From: DATAYA01 sp036272815
Lineage (GTDB): Bacteria > Pseudomonadota > Alphaproteobacteria > Acetobacterales > Acetobacteraceae
Length of the DNA: 8,877 nt
Direction of reading: 5' to 3'
Assembly (NCBI GenBank): GCA_036272815.1
Contig: DATAYA010000016.1
Coordinates: 1-8,877, forward strand
Positions within the stretch are counted from its first letter, which is position 1. Each line of letters starts with the position of its first letter. Shown in pieces: positions 1 to 7,640 of this stretch. Position numbers and translations under genes: made by a program. The notes beneath the pieces were generated by a model. That model was not told where the DNA came from and did not search any database. It was given only the letters and a program-made list of their open reading frames with translations.

Positions 1-10
1 GCGGGGTCGA

Positions 11-23
11 GGGGCAGAGCCCC
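11..23. terminator. GC-rich hairpin upstream of pyk, possible terminator of the preceding gene or dispersed repeat
   Basis: GGGGC at 11-15 pairs with GCCCC at 19-23 around a 3-base AGA loop. An alternative outer pairing is GCGGGG at 1-6 with CCCCGC at 21-26. No T-run follows, so it is not a classic intrinsic terminator. From memory, GGGGCAGAGCCCC-like palindromes are common between genes in GC-rich alphaproteobacteria, so it may be one copy of a dispersed repeat. The window starts here, so the upstream gene cannot be seen. Confidence 0.35.
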
Positions 24-45
24 CGCCTTCCTGCCCGGAGACACC

Positions 46-1479
46 ATGCCCAGCCGCACCAAGATCCGCCGCCGCCGCCGCACCAAGATCGTGGCGACCC
101 TCGGCCCCGCCTCGTCAACGCCGGAAGTCCTCGCCCGCCTGTTCCACGCCGGCGCCGACGTCTTCCGGCTCAATTTCAGCCACGGCACGCACGAGGACCA
201 CGCCGCCCGCGTCGCGATGATCCGCGAGCTGGAGGGTCGCGCCGGCCGTCCCATCGGCATCCTTGCCGACGTCCAGGGGCCGAAGCTGCGGGTCGGCCGG
301 TTCCAGGGCGGGCGCGTCCACCTGCAAACGGGCCAGGGCTTCCAGCTCGACCTCAACCCGACGCCCGGCGACGCGCGCCGGGTGGCGCTGCCGCATCCCG
401 AGATCATCGAGGCCGCCGCGATCGGCACGACGCTGCTGCTCGACGACGGTAAGCTCCGGCTCTCGGTCGAGCGCAAGCGGGAGGACCGGCTGGAGACGCG
501 GATCGTGGTCGGCGGCCCGCTGTCGGACCGCAAGGGCGTCAACGTGCCCGACATGATACTGCCGATCCCGGCGCTGACCGCGAAGGACCGCGAGGACCTC
601 GCCTTCGCGCTGGAGCATGGGGTCGAATACATCGGACTGTCCTTCGTGCAGCGGCCGGAGGACGTGGCCGAGGCGCGGGAGATTGTCGCCGGCCGCGCCT
701 GGGTGCTCACCAAGCTGGAGAAGCCGCAGGCGATCGAGAACCTGGATGCGATCATGCGGCTGTCGGATGCGGTCATGGTCGCGCGCGGCGATCTCGGCGT
801 GGAGCTGCCGCCCGAGGAGGTGCCGCTGGTGCAGAAGCGCATCGTGCGGCTGGCGCGGCAGATGGGAAAGCCGGTGGTGGTGGCGACGCAGATGCTGGAG
901 AGCATGATTTCTGCGCCGTCGCCGACGCGCGCCGAGGCGTCCGACGTCGCGACCGCGGTGTTCGACGGGGCGGATGCGGTGATGCTCTCGGCCGAAACCG
1001 CGGCCGGGCAATACCCCTACGAAGCGGTCAACATCATGGACCGGATCGTCGCGCGGGTGGAGCAGGACCAGGGTTGGCGCGAGATCATCGACGCCAGCCG
1101 GCCGGAGCCGGAGCGCAGCTTGGCCGACGCGATCGCGGCGGCGGCGCGGCAGGTGGCGCACACCACCGGCGCGCAGGCGATCGCGGCGTTCACGCTGTCG
1201 GGCAGCACCGCGCTGCTGGTAGCCCGCGAGCGGCCGGAAAGCCCGATCCTGGGCCTGACCCCCGACCCGCTGACGGCGCGGCGGCTCGCGATCGTGTGGG
1301 GCGTGCATGCGGTGGTGACGCCGGATGCCCACTCGATGACCGACGCGGTCGCCAAGGCGGTGCGGATCGTGATCGGCGAGGGGTTCGCGCAGCACGGCGG
1401 TCAGCTCGTCGTCGCCGCCGGCGTGCCGTTCGGACAGGCGGGGACGACGAACGCGCTGCGGGTCGTCGAGGTGCGCTAG
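46..1479 (+). CDS. pyk: Pyruvate kinase
   Basis: Cytosolic glycolytic enzyme that transfers phosphate from phosphoenolpyruvate to ADP, giving pyruvate and ATP. The 477 residues match the usual bacterial length of about 470-480, so the protein looks complete. The N-terminal TIM-barrel opening TKIVATLGPAS (13-23) is followed by RLNFSHG (41-47), which carries the substrate and K+ site residues R41, N43 and S45. The small B domain occupies roughly 78-170. The active-site stretch TKLEKPQAIENLD (222-234) supplies catalytic K223 and metal ligand E225. VARGDLGVELP (245-255) contains metal ligand D249, and ATQMLESM (280-287) contains T281. The C-terminal allosteric domain has FTLSGSTALLVARERP. The ATG follows GGAG at 37-40 with 5-base spacing. 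The N-terminus is strongly basic, with five consecutive Arg codons (10 CGC-type codons region 70-84), and alternative starts inside it are absent. The TAG stop abuts the convergent DUF1003 stop with no gap. Regulation is not visible. Confidence 0.97.
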   Translation: MPSRTKIRRRRRTKIVATLGPASSTPEVLARLFHAGADVFRLNFSHGTHEDHAARVAMIRELEGRAGRPIGILADVQGPKLRVGRFQGGRVHLQTGQGFQLDLNPTPGDARRVALPHPEIIEAAAIGTTLLLDDGKLRLSVERKREDRLETRIVVGGPLSDRKGVNVPDMILPIPALTAKDREDLAFALEHGVEYIGLSFVQRPEDVAEAREIVAGRAWVLTKLEKPQAIENLDAIMRLSDAVMVARGDLGVELPPEEVPLVQKRIVRLARQMGKPVVVATQMLESMISAPSPTRAEASDVATAVFDGADAVMLSAETAAGQYPYEAVNIMDRIVARVEQDQGWREIIDASRPEPERSLADAIAAAARQVAHTTGAQAIAAFTLSGSTALLVARERPESPILGLTPDPLTARRLAIVWGVHAVVTPDAHSMTDAVAKAVRIVIGEGFAQHGGQLVVAAGVPFGQAGTTNALRVVEVR

Positions 1480-2007
1480 TCACTCCTTGTCGGGCAGCCG
1501 CTCGTGCAGTTCGTGTGCGAGCCGGTCGACCGCGGTGACTTCGCCGAGTTCGCGCGTCTCCTGGTCGGCCACCTGCTCGGTTGCGCCCAGACGGTCGGCG
1601 ATCCGGTCGAGCATCTGGATCACCTTCGTGATTTCCTTCTCGGCGAGCAGGTTGATCTGCAAATCGAGATGGCTGCGCCGGTCGGCGCGCAGGCCCATGC
1701 GGTTCTGCTTGATGAGCACGAAGGTCGAGAGCAGCACCGCCTCCAGCGAGACCAGCATCGCGAGCAGCTGGAACGGGTAGGGGTCGAAGGCGGGAATGCC
1801 GGGGACCAGCCGTGTGTTGACCACCGCCAAGACCACGAACCAGGCGACGTGAAGCAGCGCGAAGCTGATAGTGCCGGAGAAGGTCGCGATCGCGTCCGCC
1901 ACGCGATCGCCCGTGGTGCGCTCGCGGGCGATCGCCTCCTCGATGCGGACGATCGTGTCGATGTTCTGCTGCGCTGCCTGCGGCGGCTCGGGAGCATCCT
2001 GTGGCAT
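1480..2007 (-). CDS. DUF1003-type small membrane protein
   Basis: A 175-residue protein of unknown function resembling the DUF1003 family. Two hydrophobic helices are visible, at about 43-64 and 78-99, separated by a short PGIPAFDPYPF turn (69-79). The family-like stretch FDPYPFQLL..VSLEA..LST is followed by IKQNR (99-103), a basic loop, and a charged C-terminal helix with HLDLQINLLAEKEITKV (113-129). That places most of the polar tail on one side of the inner membrane. The frame stays open upstream to 2118, but I chose the ATG at 2007. The extension is Pro/Arg/Ala-rich, overlaps the yhaN stop and does not look like family sequence. There is no clear Shine-Dalgarno, so the start is moderately certain. 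It lies 58 bases after the yhaN-like gene on the same strand and is probably its operon tail. The family has no settled biochemical role, and none is assigned here. Confidence 0.85.
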   Translation of the reverse strand: MPQDAPEPPQAAQQNIDTIVRIEEAIARERTTGDRVADAIATFSGTISFALLHVAWFVVLAVVNTRLVPGIPAFDPYPFQLLAMLVSLEAVLLSTFVLIKQNRMGLRADRRSHLDLQINLLAEKEITKVIQMLDRIADRLGATEQVADQETRELGEVTAVDRLAHELHERLPDKE

Positions 2008-2065
2008 GACGGCGCAACGCAGGGCACGCGCACGGGCGGCGCTCACATGGGCGCGAGCGGGTCCG

Positions 2066-5000
2066 TCAGGGGCCGGGCAGGACGTGGATGGCGAGCCGGT
2101 CGCCTGCGATCTCCGCACGCGCCAGCTCCGCCAGGTGGTGATGGTGGGTGAACAGGATGGTCTGCATCCGCTCGCCCAGGCCGGCGAGCAGGCGCAGCGC
2201 TGCGGCGGCGCGGGTGTCGTCGAAATGCACCAACAGGTCGTCGCCGATCAGCGGCAACGGCTCGGCGCTCACGGCATAGGTCTCGATCGCCGCGACCCGC
2301 AAGGCGAGATAGAGCTGATCGCGGGTGCCCTCGCTCAGGGCGGCCACGCCGAGTTCGGCCCCATCGGCACGGCCGACCTGGAGTTCCGGCTCGTCGCCCG
2401 CGCCGTAGCCGACGAGCAGCCGGTCGTAGCGGCCGGCGGTCAGGGCGGCGAAATGGGCGCCGCCACGGGTCAGGAGCGGGCCTTGCTGGCGCTGGCGGAA
2501 GCGGTCGATGCCGTGCCGGAGCAGGCGCGCCGCGACGTGCAGCCGGGCGTAGCGCTGCAGGCTCGCGCCCATCGCGGCGGCGGCATCGTGGCGCTGCTGC
2601 GCCGCCTCGGCGGCGCCGGAGACGCCGCCGAGACGGGCGAGCAGTTCCTCCGCATCGCGCCGCTCCGCCCCCTGCCCTTCGCGCCGCGCCATGATCTCCT
2701 GCGCCTCGGCGGCATGGGTCTCGATCTGGGCGCGGAGCGCGTCGAGGTCGGCTCCCTCGGCAGCCTCGGCCAGTGCCGCGAGGGGCTGGCCCTCGGCCAG
2801 GGCAAGGGCGGCCTCGCGCGCCTCCGCGATGCGGCGGAGGAGGTCGGCACGGCGTTCGGCGCGCGCGATGGCCGGCTCCAGCGCGTCCTCCGCATCGACG
2901 CCGGCCGCATCGCGCAGCCGGTCGAGCGCCGCGCCGGCGTGGCCGATCGCTTCGGTGGCGCGGCGCTCGGCGGTGTGTGCCGCTTCTTCCTGGCGTGCGA
3001 GGTCCTGCCGCCTGGCGTCGTCGGTGAGTTCGCGCGCGAGCCGCGCCTGCAATTCCAGCACCACCGCAAACGAGTCGCCGTCGCGCAGGTCGGGGGCCAG
3101 CACGGCGGCACGTTGCGCGACATCGGCGCGGAAGGCGGCGTCGTCGCGCTCGATCGCGGCGATGCGGGCACGCAGCTTGGCCAAGGCCGCGGCGTGGGTT
3201 GCGATTTCCTGCCACCAGCCGAGCGCATCGGCCGCATCCTCCGGCGCCAGCCCGGCGGGCAGGCCGGCGGCGGCGAGCGCCGGGATCCATCGCGCCTGCC
3301 ACGCGGCCATCTCCCGCGTCGCCGCGGCCCCGGCATCGGCAGTTTCGGCGCAGGCCGCGCGCGTCCGGTCGAGGGCGTCCGTCGCCGCCTGCCGCGCCCG
3401 CTGCGCCGCGTCTTCGGCCGCGACGACGGCCTCGGCGCGGGCGATCAGCAATCCGAGCGGCTCGTCCGGGGCCGGTTGCAGAAGGGCCGCGAATTCCGCC
3501 CGCGCCGACGCCGCCCCATCGCGCTTCGCCGCCGCCGTCTCGCGCGCCGCGTCCGCTTGCGCGTGCAGGTCCAGAACACGGGCGCGATCGGCAAGCCACC
3601 GCTCCATCTCGGCAGGCGGGAGCGGCACGATCCCCGCGGGCGCCCAGGCCGATCGCCAATCCGCCTCTGCCGCCGCGAGCGCATCCGTCGCCAGCCGCGA
3701 GGCGGTCTTGGCGGCGGCAAGCTCCGTCGCCCGCGCCTCGGCCTCCTGGCGCGCAAGTTCGAGGGCGGCCGCCCGCTCGCCCGCGGCGAGGCGCCGGTCG
3801 GCCTCCCGGTCGGCGGCGGCCACCAGTTCCGCGTGGGCATCAACCAGAGCCTCGGGCGCGGCGATCCCCGGCAGCAGATGGATGCGGCGCAGGTGCTCCC
3901 AGCCGGCGTCGCGGCTGCGGCGCAGCGCCGCGACGGTCTCGGCGGTCGCGAGGTCGGCCGCGCCCGCGAGAGCGGAGGCGTGCCGATCGGCCGCTTGCCG
4001 GCGCGCGGCGAGGTCGGCAACTGCCTCCCGGCGGCGGATGGCTTCTTTCTCGGCGGCATCGAGCAGGCGCGCATGGCGCCGCACCGTCGCCTCGCCCGGC
4101 AGTTCCAGCGCGGCAAGCGACGCGGCATCGTCCGACCAGAGCCGCAGCGCGGAGAGCGCCGCCGCCGCCCGCGCGGCCGCGGCATCGGCGGCTCGGGTCG
4201 CCGTTGCGAGCGGCGCTTCCAGGTCGCCGGCGCGGCGCAGCCGAGCCACGACGCCGCCCAGCACGGCCACGTCCCCTTCCGGCGGCAGGGCCTGCGCCGC
4301 CACCTCGGCCGCGGCCAGGGCACGGATCGCGGCGTCACGCCCGGCTTCCGCGTCCGCGAGCCGCTGGCGGAGGCTGCCGTAACTGCCGGCGAGACGCTGC
4401 ACGGCCGTCCGCGCGGTGGCGGCCGGGAGGCACCCGGCAGCGTCCTCCGCGGTGAGGTCGAGGCCGAGCGAGGCGACCGCCTGCACGATCGCGCGAACCT
4501 CCGCCGCCGCCTCGTCGCGAAGACCTGGCAGATCGCCGAGCGCCTTGGCAATCGCGCCGCGCCGTGCCTGCAACGCCTCGATCTCCTCGCGCAGCGGCGC
4601 GAGCGTGCCGGATTCCGCAAGCCCCGCCAGCGCCGCCACTATCCGGGCCAGCTCGGCGTGGGCGTCGTGCAGCGCCTGGCCGGCGCTCTGCCGCTGCCGG
4701 CAGGCATCCTGCCAGACGGCGCGGGCGTCCGGCGGCAGCGGCGGGGCGCCGGCGACCTCGGCGAGCGCCGCCTCGTCCGCCGCGATCGCACGCAGCCGCG
4801 GCGCCAGCCGCACGATGCGTTCGAGCCGCAGCCGCAGCCGTTCAAGCTCGGCATGGCGAGCGAGGCCGGAGTCGAGCGCCGCCTGCGCCGCGTCCAGCCG
4901 GTCGCGTGCCTCCCTCCAGGATTCGGGACGCACCTCGTGCTGGCGACGGCGTTTGTCCGCCTCATCGTACTGGTCGAGCGCGATGTAAAATGTTCTTTTG

Positions 5001-5533
5001 CTGCCCCGCCTCATGGCGAAGTCCTGGTCCGCCTCGGCCTCCAACTCGGCGGCGAGTGACGCGACCCCCTGGATGCCGGCCGCCGCCTGGAACAGCGTCA
5101 CCCCGAGGCTCGCACCACCGCGCAGCAGTTCGTCGCCGCCGGCGCGCAGCCGGGTGCCGTCGAGGCCGAACATGGTCTCGAACGCGCCGCGCCCCACGCC
5201 GCCCATGAGCGCCGCAAGCTGCGCCTCGGCGACCGGCGCGCCATCCGGCGACGTGAGCGTCTGACCGCGGCCCTTGCGGCGCAGGATGGCGAGCGGCACC
5301 CCGTCCCCCGCCTCCAGCTCGGCGCCGACGCGCAGGCTTGCCTGGTCGTGCAGGAAGCCGAAGCGCGAGCGCGTCTCGAAGCCGAACAGCAGGTCGCCGA
5401 TCGCGGCGAGCGCCGTCGTCTTGCCGGCCTCGTTGGCACCGAGCACGACATGCAGCCGCGCCGCCGGCGGCAGGTCCAGCGCGGCGCCGGTGAAATGCCC
5501 GTAGCGCTCGAGCAGCAGCCGGCGAAACCTCAC
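2066..5533 (-). CDS. yhaN: YhaN-like AAA ATPase, SbcC/Rad50-type partner of the neighbouring nuclease
   Basis: Large (1155 residues) cytosolic ATPase related to B. subtilis YhaN and more distantly to SbcC/Rad50. The ATP-binding head is split between the two ends. Walker A GANEAGKTT lies at 32-40 (K38, T39), and the family-typical FETMFGLDGTRLR at 118-130 with ELLRGGASLG at 135-144. The C-terminal half-head has the signature LSEGTRDQLYLALRVA (1066-1081), Walker B PLIGDD (1094-1099), the following HFDD, and an H-loop in LFTHHHH (H1130). Residues of about 160-1020 are Ala/Arg/Glu-rich and helical, interrupted by Trp-containing segments near 545, 626-646 and 745-774. Only three cysteines (278, 368, 728) occur and there is no CxxC, so the Rad50-type zinc hook is absent. 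The start is GTG at 5533, inside the GTGA overlap with the nuclease stop, with no Shine-Dalgarno, which implies translational coupling. The N-terminus MRFRRLLLERYGHF is typical of the family. The likely role is ATP-driven DNA-end recognition and gating of the nuclease; its in vivo task is an inference. Confidence 0.93.
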   Translation of the reverse strand: MRFRRLLLERYGHFTGAALDLPPAARLHVVLGANEAGKTTALAAIGDLLFGFETRSRFGFLHDQASLRVGAELEAGDGVPLAILRRKGRGQTLTSPDGAPVAEAQLAALMGGVGRGAFETMFGLDGTRLRAGGDELLRGGASLGVTLFQAAAGIQGVASLAAELEAEADQDFAMRRGSKRTFYIALDQYDEADKRRRQHEVRPESWREARDRLDAAQAALDSGLARHAELERLRLRLERIVRLAPRLRAIAADEAALAEVAGAPPLPPDARAVWQDACRQRQSAGQALHDAHAELARIVAALAGLAESGTLAPLREEIEALQARRGAIAKALGDLPGLRDEAAAEVRAIVQAVASLGLDLTAEDAAGCLPAATARTAVQRLAGSYGSLRQRLADAEAGRDAAIRALAAAEVAAQALPPEGDVAVLGGVVARLRRAGDLEAPLATATRAADAAAARAAAALSALRLWSDDAASLAALELPGEATVRRHARLLDAAEKEAIRRREAVADLAARRQAADRHASALAGAADLATAETVAALRRSRDAGWEHLRRIHLLPGIAAPEALVDAHAELVAAADREADRRLAAGERAAALELARQEAEARATELAAAKTASRLATDALAAAEADWRSAWAPAGIVPLPPAEMERWLADRARVLDLHAQADAARETAAAKRDGAASARAEFAALLQPAPDEPLGLLIARAEAVVAAEDAAQRARQAATDALDRTRAACAETADAGAAATREMAAWQARWIPALAAAGLPAGLAPEDAADALGWWQEIATHAAALAKLRARIAAIERDDAAFRADVAQRAAVLAPDLRDGDSFAVVLELQARLARELTDDARRQDLARQEEAAHTAERRATEAIGHAGAALDRLRDAAGVDAEDALEPAIARAERRADLLRRIAEAREAALALAEGQPLAALAEAAEGADLDALRAQIETHAAEAQEIMARREGQGAERRDAEELLARLGGVSGAAEAAQQRHDAAAAMGASLQRYARLHVAARLLRHGIDRFRQRQQGPLLTRGGAHFAALTAGRYDRLLVGYGAGDEPELQVGRADGAELGVAALSEGTRDQLYLALRVAAIETYAVSAEPLPLIGDDLLVHFDDTRAAAALRLLAGLGERMQTILFTHHHHLAELARAEIAGDRLAIHVLPGP

Positions 5534-6777
5534 GGAGTGCCGAGCCTGTGGCCAATCACCGCCCGCGCTTCGGCCGCGAGCCGGCGCAGGCCGTCGGGGC
5601 GCGCCATGGCGGCGACCTCGGCATCCTCCTGCAAGGCCGGGGGCAGCTTGCCGATCGCGGCCGCCAGTTCGGCGCCGAGTTCGTGGGCGAGGTCGGGATC
5701 GTCGAGTGCGTCGTCGAATGAGGCGAGCAGCGATGCGACGGCATCCTCGGCCAGCGCGGCTCCGGCAGACCGGCCCGCGCCGCGCGGCGGCGTCGTGCGC
5801 AGGCGCAGCGCGTGCAGGCTCACGCCGTCCGGGGCCAAGCGTTGCAGCTCGGCCTCGATCCGGTCCGGCTCGACGATCAGCGGGTTGTGCAGCGCTGTCT
5901 CGCCGCCGAGCACGAGGCGCGCGAGCACGGGACGGCCGTCGGCGGCCGCCCCCAGATCGTGCATCACGTCGCGGACGCGGGCGAATAGCGCCTCCTCAGT
6001 GGCCAACCCGCTCGCGTCGATCTCGGAGACCGCCCAGCGCAGCACGTCGACCGAACGATGCTCGATGCGCGCGATGCGCCCATCCTCGACATGCACGAGA
6101 GTACATCCCTTGGCCCCGGTCTCGCGGACATGGCGGCCCTGGAGATTGCCGGGGAAGACGATGTGCGGGCTCTCGCGCAGCACCGCGCGGGCATGGATGT
6201 GGCCGAGCGCCCAGTAATCGTATTCGCGCCGCGCCAGCGCGTCGGGCGTGCAGGGTGCATAGACCTCGTGGTCGCCCGTGCCGGTCGCCGAGGTGTGCAG
6301 CACGCCGATGTTGAGCAGGCCCGGCACAGGCGGGCCGTAGCCGGCCGACATGTCCTCCGGCACGTGCCGATCAGCGAAGGAGCGGCCATGCACGGCGATG
6401 CCGAGCAGCTCGTGCCGGATGGTCTCGCAGCCGCGCGTTCCGAACAGGTGGACATTGCGGGGCAAAGTAAAACGCAGGCCCTTCGTGATCCGCGAAACCG
6501 CATCGTGGTTGCCGAGCACGACGAAGACCGGGCGCTCGCCGAGCCGCTCCATCTCGCGCGCGAAAAACACGCCGGTGCTGTAGTCGTGCCAGTCGCCATC
6601 GTAGAGGTCGCCCGCGATCACGACGAAGGCCACGTCCTCGTCGATGGCGAGCTGCATCATCGCGCGGAAGGCGCGCCGGGTGGCGTCGCGGACCAGCGCC
6701 GCCGTCGCCGCGTCGGCGCGCGCGAGGCCGGCCATCGGGCTGTCGAGATGGATGTCGGCGGCGTGGAGGAACTTCAC
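5530..6777 (-). CDS. yhaO: SbcD/YhaO-type DNA repair exonuclease (calcineurin-like metallophosphoesterase)
   Basis: A 415-residue two-metal (typically Mn2+) phosphoesterase of the Mre11/SbcD/YhaO group, expected to cut DNA ends together with the YhaN-like ATPase. All phosphoesterase motifs are present in order: DIHLD (D8, H10), GDLYDGD (D57), GNHD (N90, H91, D92), LHTS (H161) and GHIH (H193, H195). The catalytic domain covers about 1-230. It is followed by a capping region and an Ala/Leu-rich C-terminal tail (about 330-415) that likely contacts the ATPase. The length is close to that of B. subtilis YhaO. The start is GTG at 6777, within the GTGA that also ends the upstream udh-like gene. No Shine-Dalgarno precedes it, and MKFLHAADIHLDS is the canonical family start, so the GTG is well supported. 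The order nuclease then ATPase with a 4-base overlap matches the usual yhaO-yhaN and sbcD-sbcC arrangement. Whether it is mainly for repair, replication forks or foreign DNA cannot be read from the sequence. Confidence 0.94.
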   Translation of the reverse strand: MKFLHAADIHLDSPMAGLARADAATAALVRDATRRAFRAMMQLAIDEDVAFVVIAGDLYDGDWHDYSTGVFFAREMERLGERPVFVVLGNHDAVSRITKGLRFTLPRNVHLFGTRGCETIRHELLGIAVHGRSFADRHVPEDMSAGYGPPVPGLLNIGVLHTSATGTGDHEVYAPCTPDALARREYDYWALGHIHARAVLRESPHIVFPGNLQGRHVRETGAKGCTLVHVEDGRIARIEHRSVDVLRWAVSEIDASGLATEEALFARVRDVMHDLGAAADGRPVLARLVLGGETALHNPLIVEPDRIEAELQRLAPDGVSLHALRLRTTPPRGAGRSAGAALAEDAVASLLASFDDALDDPDLAHELGAELAAAIGKLPPALQEDAEVAAMARPDGLRRLAAEARAVIGHRLGTP

Positions 6778-7577
6778 GTCCGAGAGTAATCCCGCGCCGC
6801 GTAGGCGCCGCCCTGGTAGCGTTCGGCGACCGGATTGCCGCTCAGCTTTCCCGCGAGCTGGCCGGCAAAGGGATCGGCGCTGTCCTGCGGCGTCCAGCCG
6901 AGCAGGTCGCGCGCATCATGGCCCCAGAAGCTGCGCGCATTGGCCGAGGCACCCCAGATCACGCACGCGCCGACACGCTCGGCGGCCGCGCATCGCTCCA
7001 TCAGCCGCGTGAGATCGGCATAGGAGAGCCAGGTCGCGAGCATCCGCGCATCGACCGGCTCGGGGAAGCAACTGCCGATGCGCACCGCGACCGTCTCGAC
7101 GCCGTGCTTGTCGAAATAGAGCCGGCCCATCAACTCGCCATAGGCCTTCGACAATCCGTAATAGCTGTCAGGGCGGAAGGCGCAGTCGTCGTCCAGCCGC
7201 TCGCTGCGTTCATGATAGCCGATCGAGTGGTTGGAGGACGCAAAGACGACCCGCGCCCGCTCCCGCCGCGCCGCCTCGTAGATGTGAAACATGCCGCGCA
7301 GGTTGGCGCCGAGGATCTGCTCGAACGAGTATTCGTCGGTCGATGCGCCGCCGAAATGCAGGATCAGGCCGCAGCCTTCGGCAAGGCGCAGCACAGTCGC
7401 GGCATCGGAGAGGTCGGCGGGCGTGAAGCTGGCGCGCGGCGGCAGTGGGTCGGGGAACGGCTTGATGTCGGTGAGCCGCAGCGTCCAGCCGCGATCGGCG
7501 AGCGCCTTTGCCAAGTGCCGGCCGAGATTGCCGGAGGCGCCGGTCAGTAGGACCGGGCGGCCCTTGGTGTCGATCAT
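6774..7577 (-). CDS. udh: Uronate dehydrogenase (NAD-dependent, extended SDR family)
   Basis: A 267-residue NAD(P)-binding Rossmann protein that closely follows my recollection of Agrobacterium uronate dehydrogenase. That enzyme oxidises D-galacturonate or D-glucuronate to the aldarolactone, the first step of the oxidative uronate pathway. The cofactor loop is TGASGNLG (12-19). Catalytic Y140 and K144 sit in YGLSK. S79, S115, N116, H117 and R178 fall where the Agrobacterium enzyme has its substrate-contact residues. Distinctive shared stretches are FEQILGANLRGMFHIYEAARR, VFASSNHSIGY (111-121), RIGSCFPEP (166-174), RMLATW and VIWGASAN. The frame opens at 7649, but ATG 7577 is preferred: it is preceded by AGGGAGG with 5-base spacing, and the Rossmann strand follows at the right distance. 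The stop overlaps the nuclease GTG start by 4 bases. Other pathway genes such as a lactone isomerase or keto-acid dehydratase are not in the window. A different sugar-acid substrate remains possible. Confidence 0.85.
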   Translation of the reverse strand: MIDTKGRPVLLTGASGNLGRHLAKALADRGWTLRLTDIKPFPDPLPPRASFTPADLSDAATVLRLAEGCGLILHFGGASTDEYSFEQILGANLRGMFHIYEAARRERARVVFASSNHSIGYHERSERLDDDCAFRPDSYYGLSKAYGELMGRLYFDKHGVETVAVRIGSCFPEPVDARMLATWLSYADLTRLMERCAAAERVGACVIWGASANARSFWGHDARDLLGWTPQDSADPFAGQLAGKLSGNPVAERYQGGAYAARDYSRT

Positions 7578-7590
7578 CGCTCCCTCCCTT
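7578..7590 (-). promoter_or_regulatory. Strong ribosome binding site deciding the udh start
   Basis: On the minus strand AAGGGAGGGA (7590-7581) lies just before the ATG at 7577, with GGGAGG ending 5 bases upstream. It fixes the start 72 bases inside the longest open frame. The nuclease and ATPase genes downstream lack any comparable site, so this one probably drives initiation for the coupled run. Confidence 0.75.
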
Positions 7591-7610
7591 GCCGGCTTCT
7601 GGCGGCCGGC
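7591..7610. repeat. Inverted repeat GCCGGC-N8-GCCGGC in the udh leader
   Basis: GCCGGC at 7591-7596 and again at 7605-7610, separated by 8 bases. Each copy is itself palindromic, so they form both a direct and an inverted repeat and could pair into a 6-bp stem just upstream of the udh Shine-Dalgarno. The word is common in GC-rich DNA, so this may be chance. Confidence 0.3.
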
Positions 7611-7611
7611 G

Positions 7612-7640
7612 CAGGATCGGCGGCGAGCGGCACAAGTCAA
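7612..7640 (-). promoter_or_regulatory. Candidate sigma70-type promoter for the udh-nuclease-ATPase run
   Basis: The minus strand reads TTGACT (7640-7635), a 17-base spacer, then ATCCTG (7617-7612). The -35 box is near consensus and the -10 box is weak. A start near 7605 would give a leader of about 28 bases that includes the strong Shine-Dalgarno. It is the best promoter-like spacing in the 97-base divergent gap; no equally good plus-strand promoter was seen. Confidence 0.35.

Noticed and set aside
115..1395. 426-codon minus-strand frame inside pyruvate kinase
   Set aside because: Its sequence is Arg/His-rich shadow and the opposite strand encodes an unambiguous pyruvate kinase.
2008..2118. 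Upstream extension of the DUF1003 open frame
   Set aside because: The added 37 residues are Pro/Arg/Ala-rich, overlap the ATPase stop and lie before a better-placed ATG at 2007.
3445..4620. Possible frameshifted or duplicated ATPase fragments in other minus-strand frames
   Set aside because: The main frame is open without interruption from 5533 to 2066 with both ends of the ATP site intact, so these frames are shadows.
4983..5002. Short AT-rich patch (around AAAATGTTCTTTTG) inside the ATPase gene
   Set aside because: It encodes the in-frame stretch SKRTFYIAL (178-186) of the ATPase, and frame and motifs continue on both sides, so it is not an insertion scar or internal promoter with any other support.
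1871..5059. 1062-codon open frame on the plus strand, antisense to the YhaN-like and DUF1003 genes
   Set aside because: It is low-complexity Arg/Gly/Ala-rich, has no recognisable domain, and is explained by GC-rich third positions of the well-supported minus-strand ATPase gene.
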